Shown here piece by piece: positions 1 through 6,218 of a stretch of DNA of 6,218 nt. A program made the position numbers and the translations under genes. The stretch comes from an uncultured Atopobiaceae bacterium (GTDB lineage Bacteria > Actinomycetota > Coriobacteriia > Coriobacteriales > Atopobiaceae): the NCBI GenBank assembly GCA_947581665.1, contig CANPVI010000094.1, forward strand, positions 1-6,218, given 5' to 3'. The notes below the pieces were generated by a model. That model did no database searches, was not told the DNA's origin, and saw only the letters and a list, made by a program, of their open reading frames with translations. Position 1 is the first letter of the stretch. Every line of letters starts with the position of its first letter.

Positions 1-289
1 GGCCTTCCGCGATGGAGAGTTGGCACGTCTCGCCTCCGGGCACGATTGCGCGCACCTTGCTCAGCCCGAAACGGTCGATAAGTGCTTCGAGCGCGCCGAT
101 CCACGGCTCGAGGCACGCGATGAAGATCGCACCGATCCCGGGGTGGTCTTGGAAGTGCCGGAGGGTGTGCACGATGATCGGGCGCCCGCCGAGCTCGAGG
201 AACTGCTTGGGCATGGTGGCCCCGTTCATCCTCGAGCCGGTGCCGCCGGCGAAGATGACCGCAATGGCCCTCGGCGCGCTACTTTCCAT
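1..289 (-). CDS. IspD/TarI-family cytidylyltransferase, 5' part (3' end outside window)
   Basis: This is the first 96 codons of a CTP-dependent sugar- or polyol-phosphate cytidylyltransferase. The nucleotide-binding loop AGGTGSRM is at residues 14-21 and PKQF at 27-30. Arg20 and Lys28 correspond to the catalytic Arg/Lys pair of IspD. A GRPIIVHTL stretch follows (36-44), then CLEPWI (59-64) and the PGGETCQLSI loop (84-93). Family members transfer CMP to methylerythritol 4-phosphate (IspD, isoprenoid synthesis) or ribitol 5-phosphate (TarI/Bcs1 type, teichoic acid or capsule). The FAGGTGSRM, CLExWI and GGxTxQxSI wording looks closer to the ribitol-phosphate group, so I give no symbol; the choice is inference. 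The ATG at 289 is the only usable start: no ATG, GTG, TTG or CTG lies in frame between it and the TGA at 353-355. It lies 63 bases downstream of the membrane gene on the same strand with no terminator visible, so cotranscription is plausible. Confidence 0.88.
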   Translation of the reverse strand, partial: MESSAPRAIAVIFAGGTGSRMNGATMPKQFLELGGRPIIVHTLRHFQDHPGIGAIFIACLEPWIGALEALIDRFGLSKVRAIVPGGETCQLSIAEG

Positions 290-293
290 GGAG

Positions 294-299
294 CACCTC
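294..299 (-). promoter_or_regulatory. Ribosome binding site of the cytidylyltransferase gene
   Basis: The minus strand reads GAGGTG followed by CTCC and then ATG. Measured from GAGG, the spacing to the start is six bases, which supports the ATG at 289. The 63-base gap upstream contains only a short GCC/GGC dyad without a T run, so I see no terminator separating the two minus-strand genes. Confidence 0.6.
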
Positions 300-352
300 G
301 CAGGACGTGGATTGCCGCTCGGCTCAGATTGTGACGGAATCGGCCGCCGCGC

Positions 353-2893
353 TCAGTCCACGCTCACGATGTCGCCGCGAAGGGCGCGGATGGTCTCGAG
401 GACGATCAACCGGTCGTCCGAGCAGGGGTCGTCTCGGCACTCGGCGCCGCGGCGCGCGGCCTCGATCGGATCGTCCACGAGGTAGTAGTGCGCGTGGAGG
501 CGCGTCGACTGGTGCGGGTAGGGCCAAGCGGGCTCGTCGGTGCGTCCCACGAGCGCCATCGTGCGCTCGAGCTCGTCGAAGTCGGCGATCGTGCGCCAGC
601 CCTGCGCGCGGAAGAAGGCGCACCAGCGCGCGTGCTCGAGGTCGCCCAGCGCGGAGAGCACCGGCCAGCGCCGGCGCGTGACCTCGGATTCGGCGAGAGT
701 CTGCGCCACGCGCGCCTCGCGCGAGGCCGCGTCCATGGCCTGGGTGGTGAAGGGCGTGCCGCTCACGCAGGCCCGCGCCTCGGCATCGCCCGCGTGGGCC
801 GCCTCGAGCACGCCCTTCGCGTCGAGCCTCTCGAGCCACGCCTCGTGGAGGTCGTCGCCGAGGCCGGTGCCGTGGTCGAGCCCGAGGCACCAGAGGCGAT
901 AGATCGCGAAGCGCACCTCGGCGCGGTCGGAGAGCTTGCGCACCTCGAGCGAGTTGTAGGACTCGACGGCGTCGGCGAAGCTCACCTCGGCCGAGCCGCC
1001 GCGCGCGAGGGCGAAGGCGGCCTCGTGGGCTCCCTGGAGGTTGAGGGCGGCGCGCTCCCATGGCGCCGCGAGCACCGATTCGTAGGAGAACGTGCGGTAG
1101 GTGGCACCGAAGGGCACGAGGGGGAACGTCTCCTCGCCATCCGCGAGGTGCGCCACGGAGTCGAAGAGCTCCTCATCCACGAGCTCGAGCGAGACGACCG
1201 GGCGCGCGCGAAGCGCCGCCGGAAGGCGCCCGTCGAGCGCGCGATCGGCGAGCGCGCGCTGGAGGCGAAGCGCGATGGCCAGATTCTCGGTGTCCTCGTC
1301 GAGCGTGACCATCGCGTAGACGTGCGCCTCGTCGGGAAGGCTCACGGGGAGCGAGGCGGCGACGCCGTTGTCGAGCGTGAGCGCGGACATCTCGTCGCCC
1401 CTGAGCAAACATTCGAGGTCGAGCGACGCGGGATCCGCCTCGATGAGGCAGACCGTGGGCACGCGCGCTCCCGAGGGCGTGGCGTGGCGTTCCTCCACGA
1501 GGCCGGGTGCCGCCGCCCCGAGCTCGGAGAGCCGCGCGGAGGCGTTCCTGTCCACCGCGACGATGTTCAGCTCCACGCCGGGAAGACGCCCGAACCAAAA
1601 CGCCGCCTTCACGGCCTCCATGCCACGCTCGCCGAGGCCGACGACCAGCACGAACAGGCGCTGCGCGGGCGCCTCTCCCCTCGAGAGGTCGATGGGGTCG
1701 AGCACCTCGGTGAGGGGGTGTTCCACGAGCGCGTCCCACACCATCTCGCGTGCTTCGAAGATGAGGCGCACCTCGAAGAGGCTGCGAATGCGCTGCTCGA
1801 GCGGCAGGACGCGCTGGGCGATGGCGTTCGGCGAGCTCAGGTGCGCGTGGCCCTCGCGAGCCCGCAGGAGTTCGGACATGATCTCCTCGGAGGGGCCGCG
1901 AAAGGGCAGCGAATCGAAGATGAGGTCGTCGTCGGGGTTGTCGTGCGTGCACCACACGTGGATGTTCGCCGCGAGCGCGCGCGTCTCGTCGGAGACGTCC
2001 GGGCGCGCGCCCACCTTCGCCACGTCCCAGTTCAGGCGGTCGAGCTCGAGGGCGAGGAGCTCTTCGGTGAAGACGTCGGTGAGGCGGATGGTGGTGCGCA
2101 CGTTCAGCGCCTCGTCGTTGGAGATCACGAGGTAGTGCGTGTGGCAGCGCTTCCTCGCCAAGGGGGCGATGTGGCTCGGCAGATCCTCGAGGACCATCGG
2201 CGTCACCACGATGTCGGCCACGCCCGCGGCGGCCTCGCGCACCTGGCCCTCGAAGGATTCGCCCGAGGAGGCGCTCTCGCCGGAGACGTTGGTGAAGATG
2301 AGGAGCGGCATGCGCTCGCGCGCGGGGGTCTCGCGGGCGCTCACGTGCTCGAGGAGGTCGAGCGCGAGCGTGACGGTGTTGTCGGAGAGGCCGTAGAACA
2401 CGTAGATCGGCGCGCGGCGGATGGCCTTCTTCAGGCTCTTCGCGCGCACGGCGAAGCCCGAGAGGCCGTTCAACACCACGTCGATGGCCGTCATGGCGAG
2501 CGCGACGGGGCAGGCGATGGCGAAGAAGACGAGGAGCCAGAAGTACGCGTGGCCGAGGATGCCCTCGCCGATGGCGCCGAAGACCTCGAGCGACCACGTG
2601 TCGAGCCCCACCTGCAGCACGAGCACCTGCGCGGTCTCGTAGATGGCGCCGGGGATCGATTCCGAGAGGGACTGCCAGACGATGTTTCCCGAGCCGTCCA
2701 TGTCGAAGGCGGCGATGGGGAACACGAGGAAGAACGTGCCGACGATGATGATGCCGAGCTTGCCCGCCATCTTCGACGACCAGCTGAACCAGCGGTTGAA
2801 CCGCTCGCTCATGATGGCGGCCACGAGGCAAAAGAGCGAGGCGATGCCGAGCGCGAGGGCGATGAGCCAGATGGCATGGGCCGAACCGTGCAT
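353..2893 (-). CDS. Membrane protein with tandem TrkA-N/RCK-like domains and a C-terminal RyR-like domain
   Basis: This is a complete 846-residue protein. Hydrophobic segments at about residues 7-28, 46-64 and 117-141 suggest three membrane spans, with a semi-hydrophobic stretch near 85-96; no K+ selectivity filter such as TVGYGD is visible. A first Rossmann-like region (about 161-275) begins YVFYGLSDN and has a degenerate glycine loop. A second (about 410-545) has a clean GLGERG loop (419-424) and an acidic Asp448 at the end of the next strand, as in NAD-binding TrkA-N domains. The C-terminus (about 745-835) resembles a RyR domain: LEHARW (752-757), GW (765-766), then RLHAHYYLV (798-805) where RyR domains carry the H-x-x-LVP motif. 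The family is seen in actinobacterial and clostridial genomes, usually without a known function. A nucleotide-gated membrane sensor or channel is inference. The ATG at 2893 is the only start: the in-frame TGA at 2951-2953 has no start codon after it before this ATG. Confidence 0.85.
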   Translation of the reverse strand: MHGSAHAIWLIALALGIASLFCLVAAIMSERFNRWFSWSSKMAGKLGIIIVGTFFLVFPIAAFDMDGSGNIVWQSLSESIPGAIYETAQVLVLQVGLDTWSLEVFGAIGEGILGHAYFWLLVFFAIACPVALAMTAIDVVLNGLSGFAVRAKSLKKAIRRAPIYVFYGLSDNTVTLALDLLEHVSARETPARERMPLLIFTNVSGESASSGESFEGQVREAAAGVADIVVTPMVLEDLPSHIAPLARKRCHTHYLVISNDEALNVRTTIRLTDVFTEELLALELDRLNWDVAKVGARPDVSDETRALAANIHVWCTHDNPDDDLIFDSLPFRGPSEEIMSELLRAREGHAHLSSPNAIAQRVLPLEQRIRSLFEVRLIFEAREMVWDALVEHPLTEVLDPIDLSRGEAPAQRLFVLVVGLGERGMEAVKAAFWFGRLPGVELNIVAVDRNASARLSELGAAAPGLVEERHATPSGARVPTVCLIEADPASLDLECLLRGDEMSALTLDNGVAASLPVSLPDEAHVYAMVTLDEDTENLAIALRLQRALADRALDGRLPAALRARPVVSLELVDEELFDSVAHLADGEETFPLVPFGATYRTFSYESVLAAPWERAALNLQGAHEAAFALARGGSAEVSFADAVESYNSLEVRKLSDRAEVRFAIYRLWCLGLDHGTGLGDDLHEAWLERLDAKGVLEAAHAGDAEARACVSGTPFTTQAMDAASREARVAQTLAESEVTRRRWPVLSALGDLEHARWCAFFRAQGWRTIADFDELERTMALVGRTDEPAWPYPHQSTRLHAHYYLVDDPIEAARRGAECRDDPCSDDRLIVLETIRALRGDIVSVD

Positions 2894-2903
2894 GTGCTCC
2901 CGC

Positions 2904-2908
2904 CCTCC
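2904..2908 (-). promoter_or_regulatory. Ribosome binding site of the membrane RyR/TrkA-N gene
   Basis: A purine-rich tract precedes the ATG at 2893 on the minus strand and contains GGAGG ten bases upstream of the start. A second GGGAG tract sits only three bases from the start and is too close to be the main site. The long G/A run could pair with 16S rRNA in several registers. Confidence 0.5.
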
Positions 2909-3010
2909 CTCTCGTTGTGGCGTTCGGGTGAAGTGCCTCTCGCCGACACGTCAAGCGATTCGTATGTACCCAGCTCAGGGCATGTGCGCCGCGAAGGTGC
3001 CGAGCGCGGG

Positions 3011-3029
3011 CGCGCGAGGTTTTCGCGTG
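3011..3029. repeat. Short imperfect dyad upstream of the dnaE promoter
   Basis: CGCGCGA (3011-3017) pairs with TCGCGTG (3023-3029) across a five-base GGTTT loop, with one G-T wobble. It lies about 40 bases upstream of the dnaE -10 candidate, where an operator could sit. Short CG-only dyads arise easily by chance in DNA this GC-rich, so the assignment is weak. Confidence 0.25.
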
Positions 3030-3050
3030 GCGGCGAGTGGGGTCGCAATT

Positions 3051-3087
3051 GTCGTCGATCTCGCGTGTTAGGCTGCTCACCGACGAC
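3051..3087. repeat. 7-bp inverted repeat flanking the dnaE -10 element
   Basis: GTCGTCG at 3051-3057 is exactly complementary to CGACGAC at 3081-3087. The 23-base space between them contains the -10 candidate, and the centre of the dyad falls at 3069, the first base of TAGGCT. The placement fits an operator, but the arms are short repeats of one trinucleotide, so chance is a real alternative. Confidence 0.3.
3066..3074 (+). promoter_or_regulatory. Candidate dnaE promoter, extended -10 (TGTTAGGCT)
   Basis: TG at 3066-3067, one base, then TAGGCT at 3069-3074 matches an extended -10 of the TGnTAnnnT form, and TAGGCT is a familiar -10 in high-GC actinobacteria. The best -35-like sequence, TTGTCG at 3049-3054, is only 14 bases away, shorter than usual, so recognition would rely on the extended -10. 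Transcription would begin near 3081, giving a leader of about 33 bases. Confidence 0.45.
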
Positions 3088-3101
3088 GAAGAGGGCTTTG
3101 A

Positions 3102-3107
3102 AAGGAA
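3102..3107 (+). promoter_or_regulatory. Ribosome binding site of dnaE (AAGGAA)
   Basis: AAGGAA ends six bases before the GTG at 3114. It decides the start together with an in-frame TGA at 3099-3101, just upstream. No other start codon lies between that stop and the GTG. The next in-frame ATG, codon 14, would remove the HxH metal ligands of the PHP domain. Confidence 0.75.
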
Positions 3108-3113
3108 CGCTCG

Positions 3114-6100
3114 GTGGCTTTCGTACATCTCCACAACCACACGGACTACTCCATGCTCGACGGCGCCACGCGCGTGAAGGACATGGTGAGGAAGGCCGTC
3201 GAGCTCGGCATGCCCGCCGTGGCCATCACCGATCACGGCTACATGTACGGGGTGCCCGAGCTCGCCGAGGAGACGGATCGCGTGAACCAAGCCGAGCCGG
3301 ACTGGCAGCAGTGGTTCCACGACAAGGACAACCTCGAGCACGGCCGTCCGCAAACGGAGCTCGATCCCGCAAACCCCCGATCGCACGCCCAGTGGGAGCT
3401 CGACCAAGCGCGGATCTGTGCGGGCGCCCCGCTCGACGAGGTGAAGCCCAAGCCGCGCATCAAGCCCATCTACGGCTGCGAGGTCTACTTCACGCCGGAT
3501 GATTCGCTTTCCCGCGAGGGCAGGCCCGAGCTCTACCACCTCATCCTCCTGGCCAAGAACCAGCAGGGCTACGTGAACCTCATGAAGATCGTCTCGGACG
3601 CCGCGGTCCACGGCTTCTACTACAAGCCCCGCGTCACCTTCTCCTCGCTCAAGGAGCACGCCGAGGGGCTCGTCTGCACCTCCGCGTGCGTGCAGGGCAT
3701 CGTGGCCAAGCGCATCCGCGAGGACAATCCCCAAGACGCGCTCCATTGGGCCGAGGCCCTGCGCGACACCTTCGCCCCCGGGGACTTCTACATCGAGATC
3801 CAAGAACACGGCCTCACCTACCACCGCGACGCGAACCCCAAGACCGACCGCCAGATCTCCGAGCAGCTCGTGGCCATCGCCAAGAAGATCGGCTGCAAGG
3901 TGGTGTGCACGAACGACTTCCACTACCTGAACAAAGACGACGCCCTCGCCGAGGACATCCTCGCGTGCATCGGCTCCGGCAAGACCCTCGCCGACACCGA
4001 GCGCTTCCACATGCAGCGCACCCCTGCGGGCGAGGGCGAGTTCTACATGAAGAGCGAAGAGGAGATGCGCGCCCTCTTCAGCTGGATCCCCGAGGCGGCG
4101 GACACCACGCTCGAGATCGCGGAGAAGTGCAACGTGGACTTCGAGTGGGGCAACATCCTCCTGCCGAAGTTCCCGCTGGATGAGGGCGAGACGAATGAGA
4201 GCCAGCTTCGCCGCGACTGCGAGATCGGCCTCGCGAAGCGCTATGGAGGGGATTGGAAGACCGCGCGCCCGGACGTCGTGGAGCGCTTCGAGCACGAGTA
4301 CGAGATCATCTGCGAGAAGGGCTTCGCGGCTTACTTCCTCATCGTGGCGGACTACGTGGGCTGGGCCAAGAGAAACGGCATCGGCGTGGGCCCGGGCCGT
4401 GGCTCGGCCGGTGGCTCGATCGTGGCCTACGCGCTCGACATCATCACGTTCGATCCCCTGGAAAACGGCCTCCTCTTCGAGCGATTCCTCTCGCCGGAGC
4501 GCACGGAGATGCCGGATATCGACATGGACTTCGACGATGACCGCCGCCTCGAGGTGATCGACTACGTGCGCCGGCGCTACGGCTCCGACCACGTGGCCCA
4601 CGTCATCACGTACGGCCAGCTCAAGGCCCGAAACGCCATCCGCGACGCCGCGCGCGTGCTCGACCAGCCGATCTTCCTCGCGAACAAGCTCACGAAGATG
4701 ATCAACGGGCTCGACCCGAAGCTCTCCGACGTCCTCACGCGCAACCCCGACCACCCCGAGGCCTACTCTCCGGACTTCGCGAAGATCTACCAAACCGATC
4801 CCGATGCGCGCGAGGTGATCGACGCCGCGCTCTCCATCGAGGGGTTCCTGCGCAACGAAGGCGTGCACGCCTGCGCCGTCCTCATCGCTCCCGAGGCGGT
4901 CAACGAGCACGTGCCCACGAAGCTCGACACCAAGCAGGCCGTGGAGATCACGCAGTACGAGGGCCACGCCATCGCCGACATGGGCCTCCTCAAGATGGAC
5001 TTCCTCGGCCTTCGCACCCTCACGGTCATCTCCAAGACCCTCCAGAACATCAAGGCGAACCACGGCATCGACATCGACATCGACGCCATCCCCTTCGACG
5101 ATCCGGCCATCTTCGAGCTGCTCTCCTCGGGCAAGACCGCCGGCGTGTTCCAGGTGGAGTCGGAGGGCATGACCGCCACCATCAAGGCGATGCGCCCCTC
5201 CGAGTTCAAGCACGTCGTCGCCATCATCGCGCTCTACCGTCCCGGCCCGCTTCGCGCCGGCATGGTGGACTCCTACATCGCGCGCATGAACGGCACGGAG
5301 CCGGTGGCCTTCTACGACGAGCGCCTCTCGAAGATCCTCGACGAGACCTACGGCACGATCGTCTACCAGGAACAGGTCATGCAGATCTCCATGGCCATGA
5401 GCGGCTTCTCCGCAGGCGAGAGCGATCGCGTGCGCAAAGCCGTGGCCAAGAAGAAGATCAAGCTCATGACGGAGGCCGTCCAGCACTGGGAGGACGGCAA
5501 GGACGAGACGATGGAGCAGCACTGGAAGAACGGCGCGGTCCGCAACGGCTACGACCGCAAGGTGGCCGAGCGCATCTGGGACGACGTCCTCGAGTTCGCG
5601 TCCTACGCCTTCAACAAGTCCCATTCCGCAGGCTACGCCATCCTCGTCATGCAGACGGCCTGGCTGAAGGCGCACTACCCCAAGGAGTTCATGGCCGCCG
5701 TGCTCACGAGCTACATCGGCAAGACGGACAAGATCGTGCACTACATGAACGCCTGCCGTCGCGAGGGCATCGCCGTGCTGCCGCCCGACGTGAACGAATC
5801 CGGCCGCGATTTCACCGCCACGCCCGAGGGCGTGCGCTTCGGCCTCGCGGGCATCAAGAATCTCGGCTCGGCGGTGGCCGAGGCCATCATCACCGAGCGT
5901 GAGGCCCATGGGCCCTACGAGAACCTCCACGACCTCGTGGATCGCGTGCCGTCGCAAAACCTCAACCGCAACGCCCTCGAGTGCCTCATCAAGGCGGGCG
6001 CGTTCGACTTCTCCGGCTATCCGCGTCGCCAGCTCATGGGCTTCGTGGACAAGAACAATCCGTCGAACGTGCTCACACTCGCGCAGAACCGCCAGAAGAG

Positions 6101-6218
6101 CCGCGCGGAGGGCCAGACGTCCTTCCTCGACATCTTCGACCTCGGCGGCGAGGCGGGCTTCGAGCTCGAGGTGCCGCCGCCCTCAAGGTCCTGCAGGGTG
6201 AAGAGCGCCATCGCCTGG
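3114..6218 (+). CDS. dnaE: DNA polymerase III alpha subunit, N-terminal 1035 residues (3' end outside window)
   Basis: This is the replicative DNA polymerase, which extends primers in the holoenzyme at the fork. The N-terminal PHP domain (about 3-290) keeps its metal-ligand motifs: HNH at 7-9, LDG at 15-17, TDH at 39-41, CEVY at 122-125, YHL at 141-143 and NDFHY at 267-271. The polymerase core has GPGRGSAGGS (426-435), PDIDMDF (467-473) and MDFLGL (628-633). Asp468, Asp470 and Asp629 match the catalytic aspartates Asp401, Asp403 and Asp555 of the E. coli enzyme. Further landmarks are GVFQVES (677-683), YRPGPLR (708-714), the FNKSHSAGYA finger motif (833-842) and LPPDVNES (889-896). The family is usually about 1150-1200 residues, so the OB-fold and tau-binding C-terminus are missing. 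Two insertions stand out, at about residues 51-113 and 785-806. The GTG start is fixed by the in-frame TGA at 3099-3101. Confidence 0.97.
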   Translation, partial: MAFVHLHNHTDYSMLDGATRVKDMVRKAVELGMPAVAITDHGYMYGVPELAEETDRVNQAEPDWQQWFHDKDNLEHGRPQTELDPANPRSHAQWELDQARICAGAPLDEVKPKPRIKPIYGCEVYFTPDDSLSREGRPELYHLILLAKNQQGYVNLMKIVSDAAVHGFYYKPRVTFSSLKEHAEGLVCTSACVQGIVAKRIREDNPQDALHWAEALRDTFAPGDFYIEIQEHGLTYHRDANPKTDRQISEQLVAIAKKIGCKVVCTNDFHYLNKDDALAEDILACIGSGKTLADTERFHMQRTPAGEGEFYMKSEEEMRALFSWIPEAADTTLEIAEKCNVDFEWGNILLPKFPLDEGETNESQLRRDCEIGLAKRYGGDWKTARPDVVERFEHEYEIICEKGFAAYFLIVADYVGWAKRNGIGVGPGRGSAGGSIVAYALDIITFDPLENGLLFERFLSPERTEMPDIDMDFDDDRRLEVIDYVRRRYGSDHVAHVITYGQLKARNAIRDAARVLDQPIFLANKLTKMINGLDPKLSDVLTRNPDHPEAYSPDFAKIYQTDPDAREVIDAALSIEGFLRNEGVHACAVLIAPEAVNEHVPTKLDTKQAVEITQYEGHAIADMGLLKMDFLGLRTLTVISKTLQNIKANHGIDIDIDAIPFDDPAIFELLSSGKTAGVFQVESEGMTATIKAMRPSEFKHVVAIIALYRPGPLRAGMVDSYIARMNGTEPVAFYDERLSKILDETYGTIVYQEQVMQISMAMSGFSAGESDRVRKAVAKKKIKLMTEAVQHWEDGKDETMEQHWKNGAVRNGYDRKVAERIWDDVLEFASYAFNKSHSAGYAILVMQTAWLKAHYPKEFMAAVLTSYIGKTDKIVHYMNACRREGIAVLPPDVNESGRDFTATPEGVRFGLAGIKNLGSAVAEAIITEREAHGPYENLHDLVDRVPSQNLNRNALECLIKAGAFDFSGYPRRQLMGFVDKNNPSNVLTLAQNRQKSRAEGQTSFLDIFDLGGEAGFELEVPPPSRSCRVKSAIAW

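Larger units (their letters stand above)
2894..3113. other. Divergent intergenic region between the membrane gene and dnaE
   Basis: These 220 bases separate two divergently transcribed starts. The right half holds the dnaE promoter candidate and its short leader. The left half must carry the promoter of the leftward gene. A TTGACG on the minus strand (2954-2949) is a fair -35 candidate, but no good -10 lies 16-18 bases after it. In-frame stops at 2951-2953 (minus) and 3099-3101 (plus) close off both flanking reading frames, so I see no extra gene here. Confidence 0.7.

Noticed and set aside
290..355. The membrane gene and the cytidylyltransferase gene lie in the same frame with only one TGA between them, as if readthrough could fuse them
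   Set aside because: The 63-base gap is a multiple of three by chance one time in three. A ribosome binding site precedes the second ATG, and I see no readthrough signal.
2949..2954. TTGACG on the minus strand as the -35 of the membrane gene
   Set aside because: No TAnnnT-like hexamer lies 16-18 bases downstream; the sequence there is CACTTCACCC, so a promoter call is not supported.
488..3502. A 1004-codon open frame on the plus strand, antisense to the membrane gene and entering dnaE
   Set aside because: The protein is an Arg/Glu/Gly/Ala/His-rich mirror of the membrane gene. It runs through the intergenic region and ends inside dnaE in the wrong frame.
5069..5088. Tandem repeat of ATCGAC within dnaE
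   Set aside because: It encodes a short Ile-Asp run in a normally acidic loop before the PFDDP motif and has only about three copies; there is no sign of a mobile or regulatory repeat.
1173..5957. A 1594-codon open frame on the minus strand, antisense to dnaE and running into the membrane gene in another frame
   Set aside because: It covers the promoter region and overlaps two well-supported genes. Its translation is low-complexity, rich in Arg, His, Leu, Glu and Val with no domain I recognise. Long antisense frames are expected where third positions are almost all G or C.
6180..6218. Possible frameshift at the end of dnaE, since the last residues look unusual
   Set aside because: The frame stays open to the edge. 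The final RVKSAIAW fits the position of the (K)LAWEKE stretch found in other DnaE proteins after the TSLFDLF-like motif, so no frameshift is needed.

Overview
The window is GC-rich bacterial DNA (strong G/C preference at third codon positions) holding parts or all of three genes around one divergent promoter region. I see no tRNA, rRNA, CRISPR array, insertion sequence or phage feature. The DNA polymerase III alpha subunit carries motifs of the actinobacterial DnaE1 type (for example LPPDVNES near residue 889). It also has lineage-type insertions, and the membrane gene next to it is of a TrkA-N plus RyR type. Together these suggest a high-GC actinobacterium, most likely a coriobacterium (Eggerthella/Olsenella/Collinsella relatives). 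That assignment is inference from remembered protein features, not a search.

Layout. Bases 1-289 (minus strand) are the 5' part of an IspD/TarI-family cytidylyltransferase gene that runs off the left edge. Bases 353-2893 (minus) are a complete 846-codon gene for a membrane protein. It has about three N-terminal transmembrane segments, two TrkA-N/RCK-like Rossmann regions and a divergent C-terminal RyR-like domain. Only 63 bases with no visible terminator separate the two minus-strand genes, so they may share a transcript. Bases 2894-3113 are the divergent intergenic region, with an extended -10 promoter candidate and a ribosome binding site for the rightward gene. Bases 3114-6218 (plus) are the first 1035 codons of dnaE, starting at GTG and running off the right edge.

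How they relate. dnaE is the replicative polymerase and a housekeeping gene. The cytidylyltransferase probably makes a CDP-activated polyol (or CDP-methylerythritol) for cell-surface polymer or isoprenoid synthesis. The membrane RyR/TrkA-N protein is the least understood gene and the best candidate for something undescribed: its architecture suggests a membrane-bound sensor or channel-like protein gated by a nucleotide ligand. Nothing in the sequence ties the three genes into one pathway. Very long open frames antisense to dnaE and to the membrane gene are GC-driven shadows.
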